From Incurvaria masculella (Eukaryota > Arthropoda > Insecta > Lepidoptera > Incurvariidae), in assembly GCA_946894095.1 (NCBI GenBank), contig OX335660.1, forward strand, positions 5,001 to 69,000: a DNA stretch of 64,000 nt. Reading direction: 5' to 3'. Made by a program: the position numbers and the translations under genes. The notes below the pieces were generated by a model. That model was not told where the DNA came from. It searched no databases and saw only the letters and a program-made list of their open reading frames with translations. Of this stretch, positions 44,987 to 55,978 are shown one piece after another. The stretch's first letter is position 1, and each line of letters starts with the position of its first letter.

Positions 44987-47768
44987 CAAACCAACACCGA
45001 GTCGACGACTAAGAATCCTCCACTTGAACGCGCAAAGCGTGCGCAACAAGTGGGTCGAGATAAAGAATCTCGTTGCAAAGAATAACCCGCACATCGTCGT
45101 GATCAACGAATGCCGCCTCGACTTTGCTGTTGCCCGCTTCAACATCCAGGGCTTCGACAAGCTGACACACTCCATCAACCCGCACCTCGGAACAGCGATG
45201 TACATTGAGCAGGGTCTGCGGTGGACTCAAGTCGATCTTCTGCCGGGCGTCGAAAACGAGCGAGTAGAAGGAGTTGCAATCAATTTATTCCCCTGTCGTA
45301 GCTCGGGCGATTGCGTCAAGATAAAGGGAATCTATCTGTCAAGAGATGCAAGCGCCGCTGACGTAGAGGAAGTGATACTCGAGTCGGAAGCCATAGTAAT
45401 TGGAGACTTGAATCTACAACTCGTCGAGCTCAACCAAATGCATAATCGGGGAGCGGGCGTGGCTGTGAAACGGGCGCGTGACGTCGGCCTCTGTACAATG
45501 GTACACACAAATAAATGCTCTCGCCCCGCCAGCGCCGGCGAGGGCATACTCGATCTTGCCGTTTTAACGCATGGCCTGCAACAGTATAGCGACAGCGCCC
45601 GGTGTCGACAAATAGAGTCCGTTAACTCGGACCATCTGCCGTGGCTGCTGGAGATCAACGTGCAAACGGAAAGGAAAATAAACAAGACTCGGAACACGAA
45701 GCGGATCTACGAGGACAAGGAACTGCGGAAGTCGTTCGTTGAGACACTCGATTGCGCTGTCGCCGACTCCGCCATCCTGTCCGAAGACATCACCAACGAC
45801 GTGGAGTGTGAGCGCTACGTCGAGGAGCTAGAACGGGTCATAACACACACTCTGGACATACACGCCCCGCTCCACGAGATGAAGCGACGCGAGCTACTGC
45901 CCGAACCCATCCAAGCATTGTGCGCCGAGCGTAACCGCTCGCGCTATAAGATGCGACGTTTTCGACTCACGCCGGATGACCCGCGCTACATAGAGGCGAA
46001 ACGCATCAACTCGACCACTCATCGGCAAATCAAGCAGGCGATATCACAGCTACGAGAGGAGTCGTGGATCAAGACGCTAGAGAGTCGAGATGATAATCGC
46101 GCAAAACTCTGGAAAATACAACCGATCCAACGCTTGCCCCAAATCACCGGGTGCCGCACAGAGCAAGAGACGATCGATAGCCTCGTAGATGCGGCGATTG
46201 TGAAGGACGCACCAGTCGGGTCCGCAGACCAAGCAAGCGAACTCACCACGCCCTTCCTGCCACTCGACTGCACGTCGACCGAGGAGATCAGGCAGGCGTT
46301 GCGCAAGTTCAAGAACAAGAAGGCCCCCGGCCCTGATGACATCAAGGCTGATGCACTCAAACTTTGCGATGAAACATTCACTCGCATCTACAAGAATGTC
46401 GCGGACTACATGCTACGCACCGGCTACTTTCCGCAACGTTCGAAGCTCGGCATCTGTGTGTTTCTCCACAAGCCAGGCAAAGACTTCAAATCGGCCTCGT
46501 CTTACCGTCCGATCACCTTGCTGAATATAATGAGTAAGCTGTGCGAACGCCTGTTGCTCTACCGACTCCATGCCACCGTGGCGCGTCTTCAGCCTGATTT
46601 TCAGCACGGATTCACTCGCGGCCGCGGCACGGGGACACAAATTCTGCGGACCGCCAAGTTTATCACAGATTCGATGAACCCTACGGAGGGCAGAGCAAAA
46701 CAAAAGGTGGTGATGCTGTCAACAGACCTCAGCAAGGCCTTCGATTCCGTTAATCACCGCGCTCTCATCTACAAAATGCAGTGTGCCAACGTTCCCAACA
46801 ACGAAATAAAGATCGTCCAGAACTATCTGGCCGATCGCCAGGTAATGGGACGTTTCCGCACTACACTCGGAGCCAAGCAACGACTCATACACGGCGTACC
46901 GCAGGGATCGATCCTCGGGCCGGTGATATTCAACCTATATGTAGCGGACCTCAAGGAAATTCACCGGCCGTATTGCCAATCTGGAAACATCATGTTCTCG
47001 CAGTACGCCGATGATCTGTGTGTCCTGGGCCGGGGCATCTCAGTCGACCAAGCGGCGAATCGCACGAGCTGGGCGACCGGCGAGGTAACCCGCTATTATC
47101 AACGCTGGGGACTCAAGTGTAACGTCGGCAAGACGGAGGCGATCGCGTTTGTCGTCGGCCGCGCGCACCAAAAATGGATCTGGCTCGAGGGAGAACGGAT
47201 CACCTACAAGGACAACATCAAGTACCTCGGAGTGATATTCGATCGCACGCTCACCGTGGGCCCGCATACGGACTACGTGGTGAACAAGAGCAAGCGGGTC
47301 CGCGGCATGCTAACATCTATCATCGGATGGCACTCCAAGGTCTCCTTGCATGTGAAGCTGCTCATAATCCAGGCCTGCCTGCTGCCGGTGCTAGATTACG
47401 GCGTGATCCAACTGTTACCGCGCTTCAGCCAGACCAACATGCGCAAACTGGACCGACAATATAAAGCGGCTCTCAAGACGGCAGGCCATTTCTCACGCAG
47501 CACTCCCGACGAGATGCTGTATGGAATGCTAGACTGGGACCCCTGGCACGTTCGCGCGCACGATCTGCAACGAGACATGCTGCAACAACACGCTGAGCAA
47601 GGCGATATCCAGGGGCTGCAACGCCCGGGAAATCACTATAACAGATCGAGGCAGTACAACCCGCAGCTGCCCAGCACAAGACTAGGCATAGTTACACCAG
47701 TAATAAAGAAAGACCGGGACCGCCAGCTTAGCAAACGAGCGACTGCCCCTCGACCCCGGCTTCTGTGA
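44979..47768 (+). CDS. Non-LTR ORF2: endonuclease and reverse transcriptase
   Basis: 929 codons without interruption. The N-terminal APE-like endonuclease (residues 10-230) has LHLNAQSVRNK, INECRLD, IGDLN, ILDLAVL and NSDHLP, matching the catalytic order. The RT (about 445-740) has KAPGPDDIKADAL, SYRPITLLN, HGFTRGRGTGTQ, STDLSKAFDSVNH, HGVPQGSILGPVIFNLYVAD and SQYADDLCVLG, with all three catalytic Asp. No RNase H is present. It nicks the target and primes reverse transcription of its own RNA. All motifs are intact, so the protein may be active; only expression would show this. Confidence 0.92.
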   Translation: MSNKPTPSRRLRILHLNAQSVRNKWVEIKNLVAKNNPHIVVINECRLDFAVARFNIQGFDKLTHSINPHLGTAMYIEQGLRWTQVDLLPGVENERVEGVAINLFPCRSSGDCVKIKGIYLSRDASAADVEEVILESEAIVIGDLNLQLVELNQMHNRGAGVAVKRARDVGLCTMVHTNKCSRPASAGEGILDLAVLTHGLQQYSDSARCRQIESVNSDHLPWLLEINVQTERKINKTRNTKRIYEDKELRKSFVETLDCAVADSAILSEDITNDVECERYVEELERVITHTLDIHAPLHEMKRRELLPEPIQALCAERNRSRYKMRRFRLTPDDPRYIEAKRINSTTHRQIKQAISQLREESWIKTLESRDDNRAKLWKIQPIQRLPQITGCRTEQETIDSLVDAAIVKDAPVGSADQASELTTPFLPLDCTSTEEIRQALRKFKNKKAPGPDDIKADALKLCDETFTRIYKNVADYMLRTGYFPQRSKLGICVFLHKPGKDFKSASSYRPITLLNIMSKLCERLLLYRLHATVARLQPDFQHGFTRGRGTGTQILRTAKFITDSMNPTEGRAKQKVVMLSTDLSKAFDSVNHRALIYKMQCANVPNNEIKIVQNYLADRQVMGRFRTTLGAKQRLIHGVPQGSILGPVIFNLYVADLKEIHRPYCQSGNIMFSQYADDLCVLGRGISVDQAANRTSWATGEVTRYYQRWGLKCNVGKTEAIAFVVGRAHQKWIWLEGERITYKDNIKYLGVIFDRTLTVGPHTDYVVNKSKRVRGMLTSIIGWHSKVSLHVKLLIIQACLLPVLDYGVIQLLPRFSQTNMRKLDRQYKAALKTAGHFSRSTPDEMLYGMLDWDPWHVRAHDLQRDMLQQHAEQGDIQGLQRPGNHYNRSRQYNPQLPSTRLGIVTPVIKKDRDRQLSKRATAPRPRLL

Positions 47769-48090
47769 AGCACACTCAACATCTTGACTAGCTAGGCTAT
47801 TGAATCCCCGCATATTTAGGTTGGAGTGCTCCATCTCTGGTTAGTGTTATCATGAATCTATCTTCCTTCTTCTTCGGGCAAAAATAAGGACAGATATATT
47901 GTAGATTTAAAATTGTCACTGGCCAGAGACGGTGCACTCCACATTTAGTATCAGACACGCTTTACACGTTACATTCTAGTTGTAAGACACCCTTGTAAAA
48001 TGTAAAGCTGACACACTCGCCCACGGGTGAGCCCCTGTACATACAAGTGACTAGGCAAATAAATTATTTCTGAATCTGAATCTGAATCTG

Positions 48091-48101
48091 TCTTTTTCTT
48101 T
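48091..48101 (+). repeat. Right target-site duplication of the non-LTR element
   Basis: TCTTTTTCTTT, identical to 42,441-42,451. It is followed by GAAACAGAGAAGG of the MITE. Confidence 0.85.
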
Positions 48102-48181
48102 GAAACAGAGAAGGTCCCAGAGCGCAACATCACAGTTTTGTACCGTGCCCGCGAATGAGTTAGTCCCGCCGGGTTGGGCCA

Positions 48182-48790
48182 ACGACACCCACGGGATTTA
48201 GAACTTACAGGGGGGCTGCGAAAACCATGCCAGCCGGCCAGGTGCTTCTTCACACCATATTTGAAGGATCCCAGATTGTATTTGGGGGAAATACATCGGA
48301 AGGGAATTCATTCCATAGTTTTCCGACCCTACAGATGAAGGATCTAGAAGATCGGTGGGTTCTTATTTTTGGAATGTCGACTGTGAATATGTGCATGTTC
48401 TCCCTGCTCCGCTTTAAACGAAGGTAGAAAGTAGATGGAGGTACATCACTTCGTAGTTGAAGGGGCCTTAAATTCAGGGACACTTCGGGATCGTCGACGA
48501 GACGCACGGTCCGACGCTGTATCGAGTCCAGGGAGCCAAACAGATGTTTAACTGTGCCGTCCCAAATGCGAAAAATACTCCACGCAAGACCTTATCTGTG
48601 CCATGTAAAGGAGCAGTTTTTGGTCATGAGTGACATACTGACGCACCCTGTTGAGGACTCCCAGTTTTTTTGGGCGAGCTTGGCTTTATCCACGATATGA
48701 CGTCCGAAATTAAGGTCATGCATCAGTCATGGATCCCTATGTGGTCGTCAATATGCAGAGTTATTCCCTCGAACGTCGTACGTTGAACGG
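48182..48790 (-). pseudogene. Non-LTR RT C-terminal fragment
   Basis: The reverse strand reads KKLGVLNRVRQYVTHDQKLLL, then LVDDPEVS and CRVGKLWNEFPSDVFPPN, ending near WHGFRSPPVSS. This is the C-terminal part of a widespread lepidopteran non-LTR RT, with stops and a frame change. It directly abuts the right end of the MITE. Confidence 0.75.
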
Positions 48791-48834
48791 AGGTGAACGG
48801 AGTACGCTTCGTACTGAATACGCACGTCTGTGTC

Positions 48835-51252
48835 TATTTATTTATTTTATTTTATTCAGGAAATAAACAGTTATTACAAACACAGAATATAAAAAAAACG
48901 AAAACAAAACCATAAAACCATTAAAATTTCCACATATAGAAAACATATAAAGTCAAGTCATTTGACATCTTACATCAAAGAAAAAAAAAATGAATGAACA
49001 ATGCTTTTAAACAGTGATGAATACAATAAATGTATGCTTCTAAGCAATAAAATAAGCTAGAATCAAAGTACATTCACAAAACACAATAGCATATATCCAA
49101 AGAATTTAAAACAATATAACTAGGAAAATATAGCCAAGGAAAGAGTTAGGTAACAAATTTAAATATACATAAACAAAATATTTCTTATTTATGAGTACTT
49201 AAAGAAAAATGCACAATATCTATGTTAGAACTTAGATGTGTTAGAATAGGTTTCATTATAAGTCGGTGTAAAAACACATTACTACTGTAATTACAGCGAG
49301 TTTTTGAAACCAAAAATAAATCTCTTGAGCGAGTATTTTGCATAGGGTATCTGAAATTAACTAAACTTAATAAATAAGGGGATTCAAGAATACCATTAAT
49401 TACTTTAAATAAGAATACAATATATTTTATTTCTGGTCGTTTACATAAAGATATACATACTATGATCAAAAAGTTCCGGGAATTAATAAATAAAAAAAAA
49501 TTGTTAATTTTCAGATACATTTATACGGCACATACGCCAACCCATAACCCATTCTTCCATACACTTTTGATAGTCCGGTGAAGGAATGGCTTTCAATGCC
49601 TTCGTCGCATTTTCTTTTATTTCATCGATGCTCGAAAATCTCTTTCCACGAAGGGGTAATTTAAGTTTTGAGAACAGAAAAAAGCCACATGGTGCCAATA
49701 TGGCATATTATCCGGAGAATACGGTGCCTGTTGGATTGTATTTACAGTATTATCGGTCAAATAATCGGTCTCGATGCGCGCTTTGTGAGACGGAGCATTG
49801 TCATGGTGCAAGATCCATGAGTTGTTTTGCCACAATTCCGTTTTCTACTCACAGCATCTCTCAAACGCTTAATTTCGGCCAGGTAGTACTCCTTATTGAC
49901 TGTTTGACGATTTTAGAGTACGATTTCTTGAACTTTTTCGACGTTATCATCGGTAGTTGATGTTGAAGGGCGTCCACGACGAGGTGCATCGTCAACTTCT
50001 TTGAGACCATTTTTGAACGACGAATACCACTCTTATACTCTTGTTTTTGAGAGAGCAGAGTCCCCGTAGGCTTTTTGTAGCATTTTGAATGCATCAGCAC
50101 AAGATATTTCGTTGGAAACACAAAATTTCAAACAAATTCTTTGTTCAATATTTTTTTCCATTTTGAAATGCGACGAACTTCAAAAACGTGATTGATATAA
50201 ACAGACGCCAAACAATTACTAATGACATTTAATATTTGGCAGGAGTTTCAGGGAAAGGTGTACCAACCTGAGAAAAAAAATTATTCGAATCGGTAAAGCG
50301 TTTTAAATTCAAACTACAAATTCCCGGAACTTATTGATCATAGTGTATGTGCCAGTTGCTCGTTATTTCAATCGCCTCGGTAAGTTCGGTAGTTTACATA
50401 TTTCTTGAATTTATTTTGTACTTTTTCAATTTCATTGATATAAACAGAGTATTGAGGATTCCAGACAACCGATGCGTATTCCAGGTGAGGTCTTACATAC
50501 GCTGAAAATAGTAAGTAAGTTGAAGTACGGAAAATGAAACCAAGCATTTTGAAGGCCTTGCTGGTTATGTACTCAACGTGCGACTTAAAAGTTAGTTTGC
50601 TATCCATTATCACCCCTAGATCACGGACCTCGTTAACCTTATTAAGTAATTTATTGTAAATTCGGTATTGATACTGGATTTAATTGGTTTTTCTAAAATA
50701 TATAATGATAAAACATTTATCTACATTTAATTGGATGAGATTGTCTATACAATATTGTCCTAACTGATTTAAATCTAGTTGAAGTTCATGGCAGTCACGA
50801 GTGTCCCTAACAATTTTAATGATTTTTTGGTCGTCAGCGTAAAGAAGAAGTTTGGAGTATTTTATGCAAGTAATGACGTCATTGATAAATATATTAAACA
50901 TAAGGGGTCCTAAATGTGACCCCAGAGAGACACCGGATGTGACAGGGGTGAAAGTCGAACAGAAACCACTTACCGTAACAGCCTGCGAGCGATTTTCTGG
51001 ATACGATTTTAGCCATCGAAGCAGATCGCCGTGAATACCGACCAGTACTATTTTACGCATAAGAAGTCCATGTGGTATTTTATCAAAACATTTTGAATAG
51101 TCGGTATAAACGACGTCTACCTGAAGTCTTTGATCCATAGCCCTCAATATAATATCTAAAAATCTTGCTCTCTTTAAACTCGACGAGGTTCTGGAGATCC
51201 CACCCGGAAACTTTGTCCATGGTCTCTTTGAGTCTAACAACGAGACGCCCAT
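48835..51252 (-). pseudogene. Non-LTR retrotransposon RT copy split by a mariner
   Basis: The reverse strand carries VDVVYTDYSKCFDKIPHGLL (motif A), LGSHLGPLMFNIFINDV (motif B) and SKLLLYADDQKIIKIV (intact YADD), then a frame change at about 50,650 and RDLGVIMDSKLTFKSHVEYI. Beyond the mariner at 49,460-50,345 it continues with RPEIKYIVFLFKVINGILES and LLSLVNFRYP. It ends in an A-rich tail (reverse of TTTATTTATTTTATTTTATT) at 48,836-48,857. The 5' half is lost at 51,252. Confidence 0.8.
49460..50345 (-). mobile_element. Internally deleted mariner
   Basis: Inverted ends CTATGATCAAAAAGTTCCGG (left) and CTATGATCAATAAGTTCCGG (right, reverse strand) are each flanked by TA. The reverse strand encodes a transposase start at 50,163 with the N-terminal helix-turn-helix region (ISCADAFKMLQKAYGDSALS), interrupted by an in-frame stop, and the C-terminal part (WILHHDNAPSH, PYSPD). 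The central region with the first catalytic Asp residues is deleted. 886 bp instead of about 1.3 kb. It is inserted in a non-LTR element. Confidence 0.88.
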
Positions 51253-52350
51253 TTTCCTCCACTTAAGCCCGGATAGCGGTCTGGTGACTGGTTTACCTGG
51301 CTAACACCGTGTTGTCGTCTTTGTAGCAATCAATGTCGTCCAAGTTGAGCAAATCATTAATTTGCAGCAGAAAAAGGGTTGGGGACAGCACAGAGCCTTG
51401 CGGCACAGCGGCATTTACAGACATGACTTTGGAGCAGCAACCGTCAACCAAGACTTTTATGCTGCGGCCATGCGTAGGTGATCAAATCACACAGCTCGGG
51501 TGGAAGGCCATAAGAGGGTAGCTTGGAAAGCCGTGCCTTGTGCCAGACCCGGTCAAATTCTTTCGCGATTCATGCAGAGATCGGCATCCAGGCCGATAGC
51601 TATTCCTTAGCCATCATTTTCTAGCGCATCGCCCATCTCATGTGAGACGTTGACTAGGAAATCCCCAGCAGATCGACGGATCGGACGGAAGCCGTATTGA
51701 TTATGGCTGAGAAGTAGATTGCTCTCTAGATACTTCATCAACTGAGAGTTTAATGATGCGCTCCATCACTTTGCAGAGAAGAGAGTTAATGGTTATGGGT
51801 CGGTAGTTGATCCTTTTTTAGGCACGGGCTGAACGGTGGCCGATTTCCACGCAACAGGCACATATCCAGTGGAGTTCATTAGGCGGTAAAGGCGGGTTGG
51901 CACAGGGGCTAGTTCTGAAGCACATTTCTTCAACACCAACGCAGGAATACCATCAGGGCCACTCGCTTTCCTGGAGTCTAGGGCGGAAAACTCACGCTGT
52001 ACAGCTCTCTGGCGAAATTTTATGCTCGGCATAGATAATTCGCACCCAGGAATAGCAGGCGGAATGGAGCCGCCATCATCCAGACGAGAGTTCGCCGCAA
52101 AGATCAGACTTGACGGCTCCCAGTAGGGTGGCTGATCAGCTTCTCGCCAATTCTGATGATATGCTCGAACTTTGCTCTGGCAATTGCTCTATTACTGGAT
52201 CTATATGCTACGTTGAGGATCTGTTTCAGCGCCTTTATATCTGGGTCACGTCTTGTTAGCTCACGGAACCATGCACGGTGGGCCGCTTTCTTAGTAGAAC
52301 AAGCGACTGTGCATTCCGCGTTGAACCATCATGTGTCATTGCTACTGAAT
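51253..52350 (-). pseudogene. Second non-LTR RT remnant
   Basis: The reverse strand reads SALDSRKASGPDGIPALVLK and SATVQPVPKKGS (RT fingers) at 52,032-51,793, INYRPITINSLLCKVMER just after, and in other frames NAAVPQGSVLSPTLFLLQIN (motif B) and DCYKDDNTVLA (altered motif C) at about 51,320-51,440. Several frameshifts and stops are present. It differs from the element at 48,835-51,252 and abuts it. Confidence 0.75.
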
Positions 52351-52555
52351 TGAATGTGCGGCGCTACCTTTTTAACATTTTTAACTAACACAATAAACAT
52401 TTTTTCGACCCAGGTCCGTCGAATGAATTGCGGATAGAAACCTCACATTATAAGCACTTACGCCACTCATGCATTTTTTTTAGGAAATAAGGTCGTATCG
52501 TAACTGAACGTAACAACCATTTATAACCAATTCAAGCCCAATTTGATATAATTAG

Positions 52556-53365
52556 TGTAACAGGCTGTATGCCTTTACACATTTTAAAAAGTGATATTTA
52601 AAAAGAGCGTTACTTAGCCGGTAAAGAGCGTACAGAGGGCACTTATCCCCTCGTCTACGTATCGGTATTCCCCATTAGCTAGATTAGTGAGCGGGAACGC
52701 GGTGACGTTCCACGACCTAGGGTAACTTTCGAGATGGTCTCGCCTTTTTGTGACTTACTCCATCACCCTGCGGACAAACTTGCGGCTTCCTTATGAAGCT
52801 ACAGACCAATGGGCGGTGTAAGACAGGATGAGTTGGGTCCATCAAAGGAGCTATCTGCGGTTAGCTCAGGGGTAGGCTATCTAGGAAATAAAACTGCACA
52901 GCAAGACAACCTAAACCCCTAGGGATCTTAAGTTGAAATGAACGGCATTTTAAAGTACCTTTTAGGTTCTGTTTTAGGTGTTCCCTAAGAGCACAGTTGT
53001 TGTTGTTTACATTTTTGTCTATTTGTGTGTTCATGTGTTGTTAATAACATAATTAAGTTTATATAGGGGGTTCCCTAAGAACCCACTATCTAGGCCTATA
53101 GCTAATCAGTGGCGCCGCCGTCACTTGCTCGACGTTTAGCTAGGTCAGACTTGCGGGCTTAGGATTTTTAGCCGGGGTTTTTGTCAAGCCCCTTGTATGC
53201 ACTGGCATGGTACCCCATTCCGATCCATAGCGAGTCTTAAGTCCCCGAAGTTTTTTGAGCAAAACACTCCCCGTGCTCACCCCTCAGGGAGCCCGGGATG
53301 AGTGTAACAGGCCTTCCGCCTTTACACATTTTAAAAAGTGATATTTGAAAAGAGCGGCACTTAGC
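52556..53365. mobile_element. Sequence with 63-bp LTR-like direct repeats
   Basis: TGTAACAGGC...CCTTTACACATTTTAAAAAG...AAAGAGCG...ACTTAGC occurs at 52,556-52,618 and again at 53,302-53,365, a 746-bp offset. The intervening sequence has no ORF and also contains a duplicated GTTCCCTAAGA. It may be a tandem copy or a small non-autonomous LTR element (TRIM). The 5' and 3' limits are uncertain. Confidence 0.45.
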
Positions 53366-53369
53366 AACG

Positions 53370-54040
53370 GTTGTTAGAAGTGTGAAAAGATATAATACAA
53401 CCGTTTTTGCTCAAAATTCCCAGTTTTCTTTCCTTACAAGTCGAGTTTTTCTTCCATTACATTATTTGAAGGACGAGCACAGAATCTATTCCAACGAGTT
53501 TGACCCAATTTTGACCTCAGTGATTCGAAAATTACGTTTGGCAGTATGGAATGTTAGTCCGGATTGAAATAATCTGTGGTGCAACTGAATTCCAATATTG
53601 ATGTGCTTGCCCTGCTGGTAAGTAATTCTAAATATTTTATAATGACGGTCATGTTATTTAAGATGTTGATGTATTTAAACCTTAACTTGCAGAGTTTTCC
53701 ACCTTAACGGCGTCAATTTGAGTACGATTTTTTTTGACACTATTTTGTTTACAATTTAAAACGTGTCTCCGCTCACGTCTATTTTTCGGGAATTCAGCTT
53801 CTACTCTTCGGGCAGCTTACATGTGTTTCGTTCACAGTTCGCCAATTTTGTTTTGATTTACGTGTATTTTTTCTTAGTATTTTTACTTTGAGTTTAGTTA
53901 TCACTGTTGTTAAGTTTTATTTTCATTACCAACTCTAACGAACTCGTTATGGATACCCAACCATCTCAGTCTTAATTTGTATATCTTATATCTTGTTAAG
54001 CTTATTTTATTTGTTATTCGTATTTTCAATCAAATTCAGC
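53370..54040. other. Gene-free interval
   Basis: No features recognised. AT-rich with one small open frame of no recognisable family. Confidence 0.5.
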
Positions 54041-54047
54041 CAGTCAG

Positions 54048-54344
54048 TCAGTGAGCGTGTTTGCGTCCACTGCTGGACATACGCCTCTCCAAATTTTCTC
54101 TAGTCCTCCCGGCCCTCAGCGGTACGAAACTACTGCTTTCCGCCGACGCACTTGATGACGTCGTCCCACCTGGCAGGTGGTCTTCCCAAACTCCGTTTTC
54201 CTGTCCACGGCCGCCAGTGTAGGACACGGTTACTCCAACGGTCGTCATCTCTTCGACTGACGTGGCCAGCCTACTGCCACTTGAGCTTAGCCACCCGGTG
54301 TCCAATATATCCCGTAGCAATATTCCCATCATAGCTCGCTCCAT
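54048..54344 (-). pseudogene. RTE-type retrotransposon C-terminal fragment
   Basis: The reverse strand starts MERAMMG and, after a one-base frame change, reads VAKLKWQ...AGHVSRRDDDRW, then GKRSLGRPPARWDDVIK, a typical RTE-clade C-terminus. A stop and a frameshift make it non-functional. Confidence 0.75.
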
Positions 54345-54349
54345 TGCTC

Positions 54350-55550
54350 GCTTTCAATTTGGACCGACCAAATTCACCAAGCCAAAAACAATAATATAAC
54401 AGAAAACAATGTACGATAGTTTACTAATAATTTAACCAAAAACTTTTTGAAGTTAAGGTTCTATAGGGTAGTAAACCGAAAAATAAAAGTCAGCGTCACG
54501 ATACGGGGCGACAAAATTCACTGAAAATTGCTCAGAAGTTTAGATTCTGTCGAGCGTCCCCAAAGCGAGCGTCTCCAAACAATGTTTGATAAAGAAACAT
54601 ACAAATAAATACATGTCACGCAGGTTAAAATTACTGGAACATAAATATTTTGATACTTTGCTTAATACTACATCAGAGAACAAAACAGTTATTTTAAAAT
54701 CAAGAAATTACAATACATAAAGCAGCTAAAAATTTAAACTAAATAGTGCAGAGTATAAAGCAAGATAAAGATAAATAATTGCTAGGGCTTGCTTTCACAT
54801 TTTGAAACATCTCATCTGCTAACAACTATTTTTAAAGCAAAGAAAGAACAGATTAAAATGTTGATTAAATATTTTTTACATATGTAGGGCTTCACAAATT
54901 CTATGGTTGTATTGTAAAAAGTTACGGTTGTATTCATATTTTGGCAGCGGTTTTTTTGCCATATTATAGCATCGACTTTTGTGTCACAGTTAAATGTCCA
55001 TATTAAATATCGACATTTTACCCATCATGTTAAAATTCCTTTATAGCTGGCCACTGGCTATCTGTCAAACTAGTTCTGGACTCGACAAGTGAGTTAACCA
55101 CAGACTAAATCAAATAATACAGAAAGTCGTTGTTTGATTGATTGATATATCACGGACTACAGACTATAGAGGATTCACAGACTAAAATATCATCATATGC
55201 ATATTATGTATGTTGTGTTTTAGTGACGTCCAAAAGAAGCTATCGATATCAAATGTGGCACAGATTAGTATAAGCACGGAATATGGAAGGCGGAGATTGC
55301 GCGCTGGACCTAAGCGGGATTCGCTCATTTCATGCACACATGAATGATGCACTCCTATGCGGCGTTCCTATGGAGCAACATGTGCTGATATAAAGTTAAA
55401 ATTCGAGGGAACAAAGCCAGACTGTGACATTGAAATGGGCAAAAACAATATCCGGTGCACAACTTTCATAATTGAGACGTTTAGGTTCACCGGTACTTTT
55501 CATTTACTTATCCCAGAGAGAAAATCTATGACGAACAATATGACGTCGCG
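54350..55550. other. Gene-free interval
   Basis: No recognised repeat or gene. Confidence 0.5.
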
Positions 55551-55552
55551 AC

Positions 55553-55774
55553 ATGTTTCACCGCCATCGCCCCGCTTGCCCGGTCTTGCCTTGTCGCTTC
55601 ACTAGTGATGTCTATTTGTCTTCTTCTATAGGGTCGGAAAACTATAGAATGAATTCCCTTCCGAAGTATTTCCCCAAAGTACAACTTGGTGTGTACAAGC
55701 ACCTGGTCGGTCGGCATAGTTTCCGCAGCCCCCCTGTAAATTCGAAATCCCATGGGCGTCATCGGGCACCTTGA
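55553..55774 (+). pseudogene. Non-LTR C-terminal fragment
   Basis: Reads IGSENYRMNSLPKYFPKVQL followed by LVGRHSFRSPPVNS and HGRH, matching the C-terminal end of the family at 48,182-48,790. Confidence 0.65.
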
Positions 55775-55978
55775 GATATCCTGGCGTACGCCATATGCCG
55801 AGAATAACATAAAAAAATATGTTCTCCGTCTGAACTCAACTAGCACTAAGAAAGCATATTTCGAAATTAAACCATTTAAAGGGTGAAAACGTTAGTATGG
55901 AACTTTTTTCGAACTTTACTCGAAACTGGGTATTAATGCTCTTTAATATATGATAGTTTTGAGGTTACCGCGGTCGTT

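Larger units (their letters stand above)
42452..48090 (+). mobile_element. Complete 5.64-kb non-LTR retrotransposon (Jockey/CR1 group)
   Basis: The element lies between exact 11-bp target duplications and ends in TGAATC repeats (48,071-48,090), a microsatellite tail instead of poly(A). It carries an ORF1 region in two in-frame parts (42,692-44,146 and 44,153-44,986) and ORF2 (44,979-47,768) with endonuclease and RT. It is GC-rich in its coding parts, unlike the surroundings. The 240-bp 5' UTR and 320-bp 3' UTR are both present. This is the most intact transposon in the window. Confidence 0.9.
41603..48181 (+). mobile_element. TTAA-MITE family A, host of two nested insertions
   Basis: Begins after TTAA (41,599-41,602) with GGTGGCACATCCCGCTCAAC and is colinear with 60,962-61,510. 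It is interrupted by a SINE (about 41,981-42,368) and by a non-LTR retrotransposon (42,452-48,090), and resumes at 48,102 with GAAACAGAGAAGGTCCCAGA, ending GGGTTGGGCC at 48,180. The terminal CACCTTAA of the family is replaced, so its right TTAA is lost. Confidence 0.85.
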
